From NCBI RefSeq assembly GCF_900129425.1, contig NZ_LT670817.1, positions 682,001-746,000 of the forward strand: a DNA stretch of 64,000 nt, written 5' to 3'. Origin of the DNA: Bradyrhizobium erythrophlei. GTDB lineage: Bacteria; Pseudomonadota; Alphaproteobacteria; Rhizobiales; Xanthobacteraceae. The notes beneath the pieces are model-generated. The model had not been told where the DNA came from. It searched no databases and saw nothing but the letters and a program-made list of their open reading frames with translations. Of this stretch, positions 9,272 to 17,907 are shown one piece after another (position 1 is the first letter of the stretch; every line of letters starts with the position of its first letter). Made by a program: the position numbers and the translations under genes.

Positions 9272-11182
9272 ATGAACATTCAGGACAACAGCCGCTATCA
9301 CGAGGTCCATGCCCGTTCGCTCAGGGACCCCGAGGGGTTCTGGGGCGAGGCGGCGCGCGACATCGACTGGATCGAGCCGGCCAGGAAGGTGTTCGATCCC
9401 GCGATGGGGCTGTACGGGCGCTGGTTCGCCGGCGCCGTGGTCAACACCTGCTACAACGCGCTCGACCGCCATGTCGCCGGTGGGCGCGCCGACCAGGTGG
9501 CCCTGATCCACGATTCGCCGCTGGCGGGCAGCGTCACCAGGTTGACCTATGCCGAGATGCTGCATGAGGTGAAAACGCTCGCGGCCATCATGCAGGACTT
9601 CGGCGTCGCCAAGGGCGACCGCGTCATCCTCTATATGCCGATGGTGCCGGAAGCCATGATCGCGATGCTGGCCTGCGCCCGGATTGGCGCCGTGCATTCG
9701 GTGGTGTTCGGCGGCTTCGCTGCGAAAGAACTCGCCACCCGGATCGAAGACGCCAAACCAAAACTGATCTTCTCGGCCAGCTGCGGGCTCGAGCCCGGCC
9801 GCATCGTGCAATACAAGCCGCTGCTGGACGAGGCGATAAAACTTTCCAGCCTCAAGCCGCAGGCCTGCCTTATCCTGCAGCGGAAGCAGCAGCCTTGCGA
9901 GCTCACGGCGGGGCGCGATCACGACTGGGCTGAACTCCGAGCCAAGGCCATGGCGGCAAAGAAATCCGCCGACTGCGTGCCGGTGCTGGCCACCGATCCG
10001 CTCTATATCCTCTACACCTCCGGTACTACCGGCAAACCGAAGGGGGTGGTGCGCGACAATGGCGGGCATCTGGTCGCGCTGAAATGGTCGATGTTCAATC
10101 TCTACGGCGTCAAGCCCGGCGAGGTGTTCTGGTGCGGCTCCGACATCGGCTGGGTGGTCGGCCACTGCTACATCGTTTACGCGCCGCTGTTTCACGGCGC
10201 GACCTCGATCATGTATGAGGGCAAGCCGATCGGCACGCCGGACGCCGGCGCCTTCTGGCGCGTCATTTCGGAACACAAGGCGGTGGCATTCTTCACCGCG
10301 CCGACCGCGTTCCGCGCCATCCGCAAGGAAGACCCCGACGGCAAATTCATCCGCCAGTACGATCTGGCAAAATTCCGCACGCTGTTCCTTGCCGGCGAGC
10401 GCGCCGATCCGCCGACGGTGGCGTGGGCGGAAGCGCAATTGAAGGTGCCTGTCATCGATCACTGGTGGCAGACCGAAACCGGCTGGTGCATCGCCGGCAA
10501 TCCGGTGGGGCTTGGCATGCTGCCGGTGAAGCACGGCTCGCCGACGGTGCCGATGCCGGGCTACCAGGTCGAAATCGTCGATGAAGCCGCAAGACCTTTG
10601 CCCGCCGATGTCATGGGCTCGATCGTCATCAAACTGCCGATGCCGCCGGGCTGCCTGCCGACGCTGTGGGAGCAGGACGAGCGCTGCAAGGAAGCCTATT
10701 TCAACGAATTCCCCGGCTACTACAAAACCTCCGATGCCGGCTACAAGGACGCGGACGGCTACGTCTACGTGATGGGCCGTACCGACGACATCATCAATGT
10801 CGCCGGCCACCGGCTCTCCACCGGCGGCATGGAAGAGATTCTCGCTTCCCATCCCGACGTCGCCGAATGCGCGGTGCTCGGCATCCAGGATTCGATCAAG
10901 GGCGAAGTGCCCTGCGGCTTCCTGGTGCTGAAGGCCGGCGTCACCAGAAGCCATGCCGAGATCGAGAAGGAGATCGTGGCGCTGGTGCGGGACAAACTCG
11001 GCCCCGTCGCCGCGTTCAAGCTCGCCATCACGGTTGCGCGGCTGCCGAAGACGCGGTCGGGCAAGATCCTGCGCGGCACCATCAAGAAGATCGCCGACGG
11101 CGAGCCATGGACGATGCCCGCGACCATCGAGGATCCCAGGGTACTCGACGAGATCGGGGACGCGCTGAAGGGAAGGGTGTGA
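9272..11182 (+). CDS. prpE: Propionyl-CoA synthetase
   Basis: 636 residues, typical of PrpE/ACSS3-type ligases (AMP-forming), which activate propionate to propionyl-CoA in the cytoplasm. N-terminal ACAS region (RYHEVHARSLRDPEGFW...), P-loop YTSGTTGKPKGVVRDNGGH with the RDNGGH extension typical of PrpE rather than Acs, WWQTETGW adenine/acyl region, YKTSDAG, and the C-terminal catalytic lysine in KTRSGKILRG (the usual acylation site for control). ATG 9272 follows GGGAGAGCGACGCC. No prpB/C/D genes are in the window, so here it stands alone. An acetyl-CoA synthetase paralogue is less likely. Confidence 0.9.
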   Translation: MNIQDNSRYHEVHARSLRDPEGFWGEAARDIDWIEPARKVFDPAMGLYGRWFAGAVVNTCYNALDRHVAGGRADQVALIHDSPLAGSVTRLTYAEMLHEVKTLAAIMQDFGVAKGDRVILYMPMVPEAMIAMLACARIGAVHSVVFGGFAAKELATRIEDAKPKLIFSASCGLEPGRIVQYKPLLDEAIKLSSLKPQACLILQRKQQPCELTAGRDHDWAELRAKAMAAKKSADCVPVLATDPLYILYTSGTTGKPKGVVRDNGGHLVALKWSMFNLYGVKPGEVFWCGSDIGWVVGHCYIVYAPLFHGATSIMYEGKPIGTPDAGAFWRVISEHKAVAFFTAPTAFRAIRKEDPDGKFIRQYDLAKFRTLFLAGERADPPTVAWAEAQLKVPVIDHWWQTETGWCIAGNPVGLGMLPVKHGSPTVPMPGYQVEIVDEAARPLPADVMGSIVIKLPMPPGCLPTLWEQDERCKEAYFNEFPGYYKTSDAGYKDADGYVYVMGRTDDIINVAGHRLSTGGMEEILASHPDVAECAVLGIQDSIKGEVPCGFLVLKAGVTRSHAEIEKEIVALVRDKLGPVAAFKLAITVARLPKTRSGKILRGTIKKIADGEPWTMPATIEDPRVLDEIGDALKGRV

Positions 11183-11237
11183 GGAGGGCGTATGCGCGCG
11201 GAAGTAGATGGTCCGTGAACATGCTGCACCCTGATGT

Positions 11238-11328
11238 CGTCATGCCCGGGCTTGACCCGGGCATCCATCACCTTCAAGAAAATCGCCTTGTTTTCGATGG
11301 ATTGCCGGGTCAAGCCCGGCAATGACGA
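11238..11328. repeat. Intergenic palindromic repeat, copy 3
   Basis: Outer arms CGTCATGCCCGGG and CCCGGCAATGACG, further inner complementarity GGATTGCCGGGTCAAG. A variant of the 3341/9144 family between prpE and a lipoprotein gene. Confidence 0.75.
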
Positions 11329-11355
11329 AACAGGAACAACGGATGGATCCCGCGC

Positions 11356-11625
11356 ATGCCCCATAACTCCGCTCGAGCCTGCATGGCGCTGTTGCTCGCC
11401 GCACCGCTGCTTGCCGGCTGCCTCGAGCGCGGACAGTCGACGATGGTCAATGCAGCCGGCGATGACGATGATGCGTTCTGTCGCGCCAGCAGTAAGGTCG
11501 GCTCGCCGGAATATGTCGCCTGCCGCAAGGATCGCGATGTTCAACGCAGCAACGCCAACGCGCGCGCCGACCGGCAGCAGCGCGATCTCGGCGAATACAT
11601 GCTGAACAACCCGGTGCACCCGTAG
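11356..11625 (+). CDS. Small lipoprotein of unknown function
   Basis: 89 residues. The signal sequence ends in a lipobox LLAGC, making Cys22 the lipidated residue, so the protein is membrane anchored. The mature part is short and polar with two further cysteines (FCRAS, VACRKD) and a basic DRDVQRSNANARADRQQRD stretch. I do not recognise the family. It stands alone between a repeat and the 68-residue protein gene. Confidence 0.75.
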   Translation: MPHNSARACMALLLAAPLLAGCLERGQSTMVNAAGDDDDAFCRASSKVGSPEYVACRKDRDVQRSNANARADRQQRDLGEYMLNNPVHP

Positions 11626-11751
11626 CGGGCGTCATCCCGCGTCAGCGCAACGGCGGGGATCGCGGAAGGTGCGAGTTCCTGCGAGCCTCGAAGGTTGGGA
11701 CTTGGTGCGGAGCTTTATCGGTGTAGGATCGAAGTCGAACAGGAGGCGGCC

Positions 11752-11958
11752 ATGAACGAAGACGTTTTCAACACCAGCCTGCGCAAATTTCTCAAGAAGG
11801 TCGGCGTCACCTCGCAGCGCGAGATCGAAAAGGCGGTGCGCGATGCAGTGGAAGCCGGCCGTCTCAAGGGCCACGAAAAGCTGCCGGCCAAAATGGTTCT
11901 CACGCTCGGCGGCATCAGCCTGACGCATGAGGTCACCGACGAGATCGAGCTGGGCTAG
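11752..11958 (+). CDS. DUF6494-type small cytoplasmic protein
   Basis: 68 residues, MNEDVFNTSLRKFLKKVG..., no signal peptide. It has amphipathic helices followed by a GGISLTHEV strand region. A clear AGGAGG ribosome site at 11740-11746 fixes the ATG. The sequence resembles the DUF6494 proteins of alphaproteobacteria (assignment from memory, moderate certainty). No function is known. It ends just before the convergent copD gene. Confidence 0.72.
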   Translation: MNEDVFNTSLRKFLKKVGVTSQREIEKAVRDAVEAGRLKGHEKLPAKMVLTLGGISLTHEVTDEIELG

Positions 11959-11981
11959 GTCGAGGCAGAGTAATTTCTCGA

Positions 11982-12863
11982 TCAAGTCGGGTCGAGGATG
12001 CCGAAGAAGGCGACCAGCGCGAGAACGCCGGCTCCCAGCGCCAGTTCGGCGTAGGTGCCGTGACGAATCTGGATTATCGCGCGGTCAGGTTCTGCAACCA
12101 TGTGCGGCACGAAGATATAGCGGTTCACGAGGGCGAGGCCGGTCATGCCGGCGACCAGGGCCATCTTGGCAACCAGCAGCATCTGGTAGGTCGAGGTAAA
12201 ATCGGTCGGCCAGCGCCCCAACACCAGGACAGTGTTTACAATTCCGGTCGCGATCGCCAGCGCAACAGCAAGATGACCCGCCGAAGAAAACCGGCGGAGT
12301 GCGGTCTTGGCTTCCGTGCAGAAGGCCGGGTCGCGCAGGCGGGCGAGACAGCCCGGCAGAGCGAGCAGCGAGCCAAGCCAGGCGCCGCCGGCGAGGAGAT
12401 GCGCGGCATCGTTGAGGATGTGGAGCACACCCCGCGTGCCTTCGTCCATATTGGCGTGGCCGGTGAGCGCGAGGCTCGCGAGAAGCAAGCCGGATAGCGC
12501 CAGCCTTGCAATGGGAGTCGAGCGCCAGAGCAGCGCTGCCGCCAGAAGGAGCGATAGAGCCAGCCGAACCAGCCAGGCTTTGCCCATCGCGGTATCGCAC
12601 AGAAGCACCGACAAAGTGCTGCGGTCTAAAGCCGATTGCCAGCTTTCCCCGATGACAGCCGCTTCGATGGGTAACCACGCCAAGGTCGAGAATACGGCGA
12701 GCGAGCTTGCTGCAACGGTGAGGAAATTCGACGAAGCCGTGATGGCCTGGCCGAGTCGCTTTGGCGCGACGCAGGCGATAAAGCCGCTGACCCCATAGGC
12801 GGTGATCGCGGCGGCATCGAAGCACAGCCGGACAAGCGCCAGTGCAACGTGCGGCGCGATCAA
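11982..12863 (-). CDS. copD: Copper resistance protein CopD-type membrane protein
   Basis: 293 residues and about eight membrane helices, matching the CopD family of inner-membrane proteins linked to copper movement. Histidine-bearing segments expected in the family are visible (LTGHANMDEGTRG, LHILNDAAHLLAGGAWLG). The frame stays open to 12926, but TTG 12863 overlaps the copC stop as TTGA, a typical coupled start, and removes a hydrophilic tail that belongs to copC sequence. Forms a two-gene operon with copC. Copper import versus export is unresolved for the family. Confidence 0.85.
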   Translation of the reverse strand: MIAPHVALALVRLCFDAAAITAYGVSGFIACVAPKRLGQAITASSNFLTVAASSLAVFSTLAWLPIEAAVIGESWQSALDRSTLSVLLCDTAMGKAWLVRLALSLLLAAALLWRSTPIARLALSGLLLASLALTGHANMDEGTRGVLHILNDAAHLLAGGAWLGSLLALPGCLARLRDPAFCTEAKTALRRFSSAGHLAVALAIATGIVNTVLVLGRWPTDFTSTYQMLLVAKMALVAGMTGLALVNRYIFVPHMVAEPDRAIIQIRHGTYAELALGAGVLALVAFFGILDPT

Positions 12864-13225
12864 TGACCTACCGTGAATTGATAAGTGCCGTGTGTGGTAT
12901 GGCCGTCCTTGGCGAGCGCGTGCCATTCAACCGTATATATGCCGGCGCCGAGCTGACCAGTGATGGGCACCATCATCACCTTGTCGTCGCTCGGGCTGAG
13001 CGACGGCGCTCCGGTCGATACGGCCTTGCCGTCCGATCCCTTCAACGTGACGCCGCTCAGCTTGATCTCCAACCCTTCCGAAAACGTCAGCGATAATGCG
13101 GCCGGCGCAGTCCCCACGGTCCCGCCGGCGGCAGGAGCCTCAGCCTGCAGATGAGCATGCGCCCAGGCACTGCCGTCGAACAGCAGGCAGGAGAGAAGCG
13201 CAAGCGTACAGGCCGTGGTCTTCAT
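12860..13225 (-). CDS. copC: Periplasmic copper-binding protein CopC
   Basis: 121 residues, the normal CopC/YobA domain length. A signal peptide ends in SAWA, leaving a mature N-terminus HAHLQAEAPAAGG. The N-terminal histidine is the usual Cu(II) ligand of CopC, and the C-terminal WHALAKDGHTTHGTYQFTV supplies the conserved Asp/His ligands. There is no Met-rich loop, so it looks like a Cu(II)-only type (inference). It is the first gene of the copC-copD operon, with start codons coupled by TTGA. Confidence 0.93.
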   Translation of the reverse strand: MKTTACTLALLSCLLFDGSAWAHAHLQAEAPAAGGTVGTAPAALSLTFSEGLEIKLSGVTLKGSDGKAVSTGAPSLSPSDDKVMMVPITGQLGAGIYTVEWHALAKDGHTTHGTYQFTVGH

Positions 13226-13461
13226 CGGGGGATCCTTCGTAAAGGCAGTCAGATGGCTGGAAATCTGCCGGCGCTGAGGTGCTCCACGTCACACCGTAGA
13301 TGATGTTGCGAAATCGAACGCAAGCCCTTCGATTCGAACGCCGCAACACGCGCTGAACACGAGTCTAAGCACGCGATCTGCTTTCCCAACTAAATTAAAT
13401 TTCAGGAAGTCGTCCCTTCTTCCTATTAGTCTGCGGCCTGAAATCACGGCGAACCGGCACT

Positions 13462-13493
13462 GCGTCATGGCCGGGTGAGGCCGGGCATGACGA
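13462..13493. repeat. Short palindrome of the GTCATGG family
   Basis: GCGTCATGGCCGGG with the facing CCGGGCATGACG around a TGAGG centre; a minimal copy of the 3341-type element lacking the inner stem. Confidence 0.65.
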
Positions 13494-13557
13494 AGAGAGA
13501 TGCGCGGGCGCTCCACCAAAGTGTGCGCGATCTGCGAACTGCATCGCCACAGAATCC

Positions 13558-13640
13558 GTCATTCCGGGATGGTGCGTTAGCACCAGACCCGGAATCTCGA
13601 GATTCCGGGTTCGATGCTTTCGCATCGCCCCGGAATGACG
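13558..13640. repeat. Palindromic repeat, GTCATTCCGGG type, copy 1
   Basis: Outer arms GTCATTCCGGG and CCCCGGAATGAC, with inner palindrome GGAATCTCGAGATTCC and side stems. A second copy with the same arms and the CCCGGAATCTCGAGATT core lies at 48289. Confidence 0.78.
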
Positions 13641-13742
13641 GGGGCTGCATTTGCCTCCCGTCCTGCGAGGCGCTGGTCAACCCGCTCCGCTGCCCCTCCG
13701 ACCTATTTCTGATTTTCAGAAATCATTCTTGACGCCTGACCC

Positions 13743-14119
13743 AAATCACCTCTATATCCCCCGCCATCCTGTTCCACTCAGAGGGGCGTTTCGCGAACGT
13801 CACGGACGCGGGGCGGGGGGCGGTGGACGCGGCGGCGCGCTTGACGGGCGATGCCAACGCGGACGGCGAAGACGTGTGGTCCTGACACCCCGACGCTGGT
13901 GTCAAGTCGGTGGAGGCAACTCCGCCGGCGACGGTGGCAAGAAAGCCGATCACCGGGGAGAGCACGGTATAAGCCGTAAACCATTGCGCGGGGAATGCCG
14001 GATGATTCCGGTGACTCGCTGTGAATACTCGTGTGCATACTCACTACCCATAGCGCACACGAGGCTGCGGGTGCATCGGGCGCCCGGCATTCCCCGCGCC
14101 CTCTGAATTGAGAGGGCGG
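13743..14119 (+). repeat. Large structured repeat, copy A
   Basis: About 377 bases that match a second element at 41002-41467 in order and orientation. Shared blocks are AAATCAC..TATATCC at the left end, CAGAGGGGCGTT, GGCGAAGACGTGTGGTCC, then a long nearly identical right half running from GCCGATCACCGGGGAG through TCGCTGTGAATACTCGTG to the end. The left end looks like a -10 element and the right end is a hairpin (14097-14118, CGCCCTCT/AGAGGGCG). Open frames inside it are not convincing genes. This could be a mobile repeat or a transcribed RNA. Confidence 0.7.
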
Positions 14120-14173
14120 AACGAGCAGGCCAAACCTCGCGCAACACATGCGGCGAGATCGCGGACTCATATC

Positions 14174-14287
14174 TTGGCGTCATTGCGAGGAGCGAAGTGA
14201 CGAAGCAATCCACTCTTTGCTCCATGGATTGCTTCGCGGAGCCTGTCATCGGGCGCGCGTTCGCGCGACCCGGCGGCGGGGATGACG
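14174..14287. repeat. Intergenic repeat, TTGCGAGGAGCGAAG type
   Basis: Begins CGTCATTGCGAGGAGC and contains the complementary blocks CGAAGCAATCCA and TGGATTGCTTCG around CTCTTTGCTCCA, then a GCGCGCGTTCGCGCG palindrome, ending GGGGATGACG. This pattern is common between genes in Bradyrhizobium-type genomes (general knowledge). No function is visible. Confidence 0.7.
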
Positions 14288-14385
14288 ACCGCAATTGGTC
14301 TGGCGGCGCGGACGACAACAACGATTGGCGCGGCGGTGGGGACGACGACTACGGAGCCGGACAGTACATTGCCGCCAGCCGCCGC

Positions 14386-15078
14386 CTATTCCTCGTCCGG
14401 CTTCTTGCCGCCGATCGTCTTCAGCTTGGCGAAAACGGCGTCGACGTTGAGGTCGTCGCGCTCCTTCTCGCTGGGCTCGAATTCCGGCTCCTTGCGGGTG
14501 GTCTCGGAGGCCGGCAGCAGGGTGGCGCCGCCATAGGCGGTATCGATCGGCTTCTCCTTGGCCGCGCGCTGCACCTCGAAGTCGAGTTCGATCTGCGAGC
14601 ACAGGCCGAGCGTCACCGGATCCATCGGGGTCAACGTCGAGGCGTTCCAGTGGGTACGGTCGCGCACGCTGGCGATGGTGGTCTTGGTGGTGCCGACCAG
14701 CCGCATGATCTGCGCGTCCTTCAATTCGGGGTGGTTGCGCACCAGCCACAGGATCGCGCTCGGCCGCTCGTGGCGCCGCGACACCGGGGTGTAGCGCGGG
14801 CCCTTCTTCTTGGCCTGCGGCGGCAGCGCCACCTTGCTCTCGCCGAGCTTGAGCCGGTAGTTCGGGTCGTTCTCGCCCTTTTCGATCTCGTCGCGGGTGA
14901 GCTGGCCGGTCGAAATCGGGTCCATGCCCTTGATGCCCTGGGCGGCGTCGCCATCGGCGATGGCGCGGACCTCGAGCGGGTGCATTTTGGTGAAATCCGC
15001 CACCTGATCGAAGGTCAACGCGGTGTTGTCGACCAGCCAGACGGCAGTCGCCTTTGGCATCAGCGGTGCATTGCTCAT
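14386..15078 (-). CDS. trcR: Cell-cycle transcriptional regulator TrcR (DUF1013)
   Basis: 230 residues. The sequence MSNAPLMPKATAVWLVDNTALTFDQVADFTKMHPLEVRAI shows the DUF1013 N-terminal helix-turn-helix-like region. A second one, HERPSAILWLVRNHPELKDAQIMRLVGTTKTTI, follows at about 115-150. TrcR-type proteins are alphaproteobacterial regulators tied to the cell cycle. ATG 15078 is chosen for the AAAGGAGATTTGCC site; an upstream in-frame start lacks one. The last third is acidic. It is divergent from ispH. Confidence 0.87.
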   Translation of the reverse strand: MSNAPLMPKATAVWLVDNTALTFDQVADFTKMHPLEVRAIADGDAAQGIKGMDPISTGQLTRDEIEKGENDPNYRLKLGESKVALPPQAKKKGPRYTPVSRRHERPSAILWLVRNHPELKDAQIMRLVGTTKTTIASVRDRTHWNASTLTPMDPVTLGLCSQIELDFEVQRAAKEKPIDTAYGGATLLPASETTRKEPEFEPSEKERDDLNVDAVFAKLKTIGGKKPDEE

Positions 15079-15294
15079 GGCAAATCTCCTTTGCGCTTCG
15101 CCCACCTGTTTTGGAGGCGAAGCCGTGGTCATCAGCGATGACGGGAATTACGCCCCTATATAAGCCGTCCGGGGCTAACCGCGCAATGGTTAGCTAAACG
15201 GCCTTGACAGCGCCCGAAAGCGGTCCCAAGTCGTGCTTTGAATTGACCGTTCCCCGCCCGCCGGCGAGGGGTGATTCGGTCCGAGATCGCATCC

Positions 15295-16260
15295 ATGGCA
15301 GCCAAACCACCCCTGAAAATCGTGCTTTGTTCGCCGCGGGGCTTCTGCGCCGGCGTTGTGCGGGCGATCGACACCGTGGAACGGGCGCTGACCATCTATG
15401 GCGCCCCGGTCTATGTCCGCCACGAGATCGTCCACAACCGCTACGTAGTCGACAGCCTCAGGACCAAGGGCGCGATTTTCGTCGAGGAACTGGCTGAAAT
15501 CCCCGACAATACCAACGCGCCGGTGGTGTTTTCGGCCCACGGGGTTCCCAAATCGGTGCCGGCCGACGCCCGGGCCCGCAATTTCTTTTCGCTGGATGCG
15601 ACCTGCCCGCTGGTGACAAAAGTGCACCGCGAGGCGGCGATCCATTTCAAGCGCGGCCGCGAGATCCTGCTGATCGGGCATTCCCATCACCCCGAGGTGG
15701 TCGGCACCCTCGGGCAGCTGCCGCCGGGGGCGGTAACGCTGATCGAGACCGCGCACGATGCGGCGACCTTCACGCCGAAGGATCCCGACAACCTGGCCTT
15801 CGTGACGCAAACCACGCTGTCGATCGACGACACCGCCGAAATCGTCGCGATGCTGAAGGAACGGTTCCCGAACATCTCCGGCCCGCACAAGGAAGACATC
15901 TGCTACGCCACCACCAACCGCCAGCTCGCGGTCAAGAAGGTGGCGCCCGTAGTCGACGCCCTGATCGTGGTCGGCGCGCCGAATTCGTCGAATTCGCAGC
16001 GCCTGCGCGAGGTCGCCGAGCGCGAGGGCTGCCCGATCGCGGTGCTGGCGCAGCGCGCCGGCGATATCGACTGGTCGCGGTTTGAAGGCATCAAGAGTCT
16101 CGGCATCACCGCGGGCGCGTCGGCGCCGGAAGTGATCGTCGAAGAGATCATGGGTGCGTTCGCCGAGCGCTACGAACTGCATGTGGAGACGGTCTCGGCC
16201 GCGGAAGAGAACGAATTCTTTCCGTTGCCGCGTTCGCTGCGGCCCGACGCCGCGGAATAA
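15295..16260 (+). CDS. ispH: 4-hydroxy-3-methylbut-2-enyl diphosphate reductase
   Basis: 321 residues. IspH (LytB) makes IPP and DMAPP in the last step of the non-mevalonate isoprenoid pathway. The three cysteines holding the Fe-S cluster are visible in SPRGFCAGVVRAI, DATCPLVTKVHRE and EDICYATTNRQ. Substrate histidines are in HEIVHN and IGHSHHPEV, and the late motif GAPNSSNSQRL is present. ATG 15295 gives the usual start; an in-frame ATG eight codons earlier is possible. First gene of an ispH-thrB-rnhA operon (5-base gap to thrB). Confidence 0.96.
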   Translation: MAAKPPLKIVLCSPRGFCAGVVRAIDTVERALTIYGAPVYVRHEIVHNRYVVDSLRTKGAIFVEELAEIPDNTNAPVVFSAHGVPKSVPADARARNFFSLDATCPLVTKVHREAAIHFKRGREILLIGHSHHPEVVGTLGQLPPGAVTLIETAHDAATFTPKDPDNLAFVTQTTLSIDDTAEIVAMLKERFPNISGPHKEDICYATTNRQLAVKKVAPVVDALIVVGAPNSSNSQRLREVAEREGCPIAVLAQRAGDIDWSRFEGIKSLGITAGASAPEVIVEEIMGAFAERYELHVETVSAAEENEFFPLPRSLRPDAAE

Positions 16261-16265
16261 TCGCG

Positions 16266-17249
16266 ATGGCGGTTTACACCGACGTCGCCGCCGACGAGCT
16301 TGCGGAATTTCTGGGGCATTACGACATCGGCGAATTGCTGTCCTACAAGGGCATCGCCGAGGGCGTCGAGAATTCCAACTTCCTGCTCCACGCCACGGCG
16401 GGATATTTCATCCTGACGCTGTATGAAAAACGGGTCGCCAAATGTGACCTGCCGTTCTTTCTCGGTCTGATGACGCATCTGGCCTCGCGCGGCATCAGTT
16501 GTCCGCAGCCGGTGCGGAACAAGAGCGGCGAGGCGCTGAGTGCGCTCGCCGGCCGGCCGGCGGCGATCATCAATTTTCTCGAAGGCATCTGGCCGCGCAA
16601 GCCGAACGCCGCGCATTGCGCCGGCGTCGGCCAGGCGCTGGCGAAAATGCATCTCGCCGGAGCCGATTTTGCGATGGCGCGCGCCAACGCGCTGTCGGTG
16701 TCGGGCTGGCGGCCGCTGTTCGATACCGCGGCTTCGCGCGCCGATGAAGTCCAGCACGGGCTGCGGGCGTTCATTGCCGCCGAACTCGATCATCTCGAAG
16801 GCGGCGTCTGGCCGAAGAATTTACCGGCCGGGGTGATCCACGCCGACCTGTTTCCGGACAACGTTTTCTTTCTCGGCGAGCGGGTGTCGGGCATCATCGA
16901 TTTCACCTTCGCCTGCACCGACATGCTGGCCTACGACGTCGCGATCTGCCTCAACGCCTGGTGCTTCGAGAGCGATTATTCGTTCAACGTCACCAAGGCG
17001 CGCGCCTTCCTCGGCGCCTATGGCCGCGAGCGGCCCTTGTCCGATGCCGAGCAGGACGCACTGCCGCTCTTGGCGCGCGGCGCGGCGCTGCGCTTTTTGC
17101 TGACGCGGCTAGTCGACTTTCTCGATGTTCCCGCGGGCGCGCTGGTGCGGCCGAAGGATCCGCTCGAATATGCCCGCAAGCTGCGGTTTCAGCAGAGTGT
17201 CGCCAGCATGCGCGACTACGGCGTCGATGCCTCGGGGCTGGTGGCGTGA
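16266..17249 (+). CDS. thrB: Homoserine kinase (APH-fold, ThrB type II)
   Basis: 327 residues. Phosphorylates L-homoserine in threonine synthesis. This is the aminoglycoside-phosphotransferase-fold enzyme used by alphaproteobacteria, not the GHMP kinase of enterics. Markers: VYTDVAADELAEFLGHYDIG at the start, GVENSNFLL glycine loop, catalytic loop VIHADLFPDNVFF (HxDxxxxN) and metal-binding IIDFTFAC. Starts 5 bases after ispH. Its stop overlaps the GTG of rnhA as GTGA. Confidence 0.95.
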   Translation: MAVYTDVAADELAEFLGHYDIGELLSYKGIAEGVENSNFLLHATAGYFILTLYEKRVAKCDLPFFLGLMTHLASRGISCPQPVRNKSGEALSALAGRPAAIINFLEGIWPRKPNAAHCAGVGQALAKMHLAGADFAMARANALSVSGWRPLFDTAASRADEVQHGLRAFIAAELDHLEGGVWPKNLPAGVIHADLFPDNVFFLGERVSGIIDFTFACTDMLAYDVAICLNAWCFESDYSFNVTKARAFLGAYGRERPLSDAEQDALPLLARGAALRFLLTRLVDFLDVPAGALVRPKDPLEYARKLRFQQSVASMRDYGVDASGLVA

Positions 17250-17698
17250 GTTCATCTCCGACGGTCACCATCCACACCGACGGCGCGTGCTCGGGCAATC
17301 CGGGCCCTGGCGGCTGGGGCGCGATCCTGAAATTCGGCGACGCCGAAAAGGAACTGAAGGGCGGGGAGGCCCATACCACCAACAACCGGATGGAGCTGAT
17401 GGCCGCGATCTCGGCGCTGGAAGCGCTGAAAAAAACCTGCACGGTCGATCTCTACACCGACAGCCAGTATGTGCGTCAGGGCATCACCGGCTGGATCCAC
17501 GGCTGGAAGAAGAACGGCTGGCGCACCGCGGACAAGAAGCCGGTCAAGAACGTCGATCTGTGGCAGCGGCTCGACGCGGCGCTGCACCAGCATCAGGTGC
17601 GCTGGCACTGGGTCAAGGGCCACGCCGGCCACGACGCCAACGAGCGCGCCGATCAGCTGGCGCGGGAAGGCGTCGCGATGGCAAGGTTGAAGACGTAG
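17246..17698 (+). CDS. rnhA: Ribonuclease HI
   Basis: 150 residues. Removes RNA from RNA-DNA hybrids. The catalytic acids are visible: Asp12 in TIHTDGACSGNPGPGGWG, Glu in NNRMEL, Asp in YTDSQYV and the last Asp in HDANERADQLA, together with the basic protrusion WIHGWKKNGWRTADKKPVKN. The start is GTG 17246, overlapping the thrB stop as GTGA, which gives full length without a tail. Confidence 0.96.
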   Translation: MSSSPTVTIHTDGACSGNPGPGGWGAILKFGDAEKELKGGEAHTTNNRMELMAAISALEALKKTCTVDLYTDSQYVRQGITGWIHGWKKNGWRTADKKPVKNVDLWQRLDAALHQHQVRWHWVKGHAGHDANERADQLAREGVAMARLKT

Positions 17699-17719
17699 AC
17701 GGGGGACGCGTAGCGATCC

Positions 17720-17856
17720 CTTACCCTCTCCCCTTGTGGGAGAGGGTGGCGCCTCACGGTGTGAGGCGACGGGTGAGGGGTTCTCTCCGCGGATAGAGAC
17801 CCCTCATCCGGCGCGGATTTCATCCGCGCCACCTTCTCCCACAAGGGGAGAAGGGA
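17720..17856. repeat. Compound palindrome CCCTCTCCCCTTGTGGGAGAGGG family
   Basis: Left end ACCCTCTCC..GGAGAGGGT, centre TGCGAGGCG-like GCCTCACGGTGTGAGGC, and right end CTTCTCCCACAAGGGGAGAAGG, which is complementary to the left end. The whole 137 bases can fold on themselves. It lies between convergent rnhA and the peroxiredoxin gene, where it could end both transcripts. Confidence 0.75.
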
Positions 17857-17907
17857 AAAAGCCGGGCGACGACAGTTGTGAGCGCCGCAGTCGCGCCGCG
17901 CGAAAAC

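Larger units (their letters stand above)
13226..14385. other. Long non-coding gap filled with repeats
   Basis: A 1.16-kb stretch between copC and trcR with no credible gene. Several open frames here run through repeats and have no ribosome site or protein-like composition. It holds four repeats: a short GTCATGG palindrome (13462), a GTCATTCCGGG palindrome (13558), a 377-base structured repeat (13743) and a TTGCGAGGAGCGAAG-type repeat (14174). Bases 13226-13440 hold the copC upstream region and are otherwise unremarkable. Confidence 0.75.

Noticed and set aside
9185..10954. A 589-codon minus-strand frame opposite prpE
   Set aside because: Complementary to a recognised enzyme; composition is His/Arg/Gly-rich without any family motif.
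13651..14170. Open frames on both strands inside the large repeat (also in copy B around 41011-41808)
   Set aside because: They fall within repeated DNA, differ between the two copies, and have no ribosome sites. Frames of this kind are often misannotated as hypothetical proteins.
15204..15240. TTGACA at 15204 as the ispH promoter
   Set aside because: No convincing -10 element at the proper spacing (CAAGTC at 17 bases), so I did not list it.
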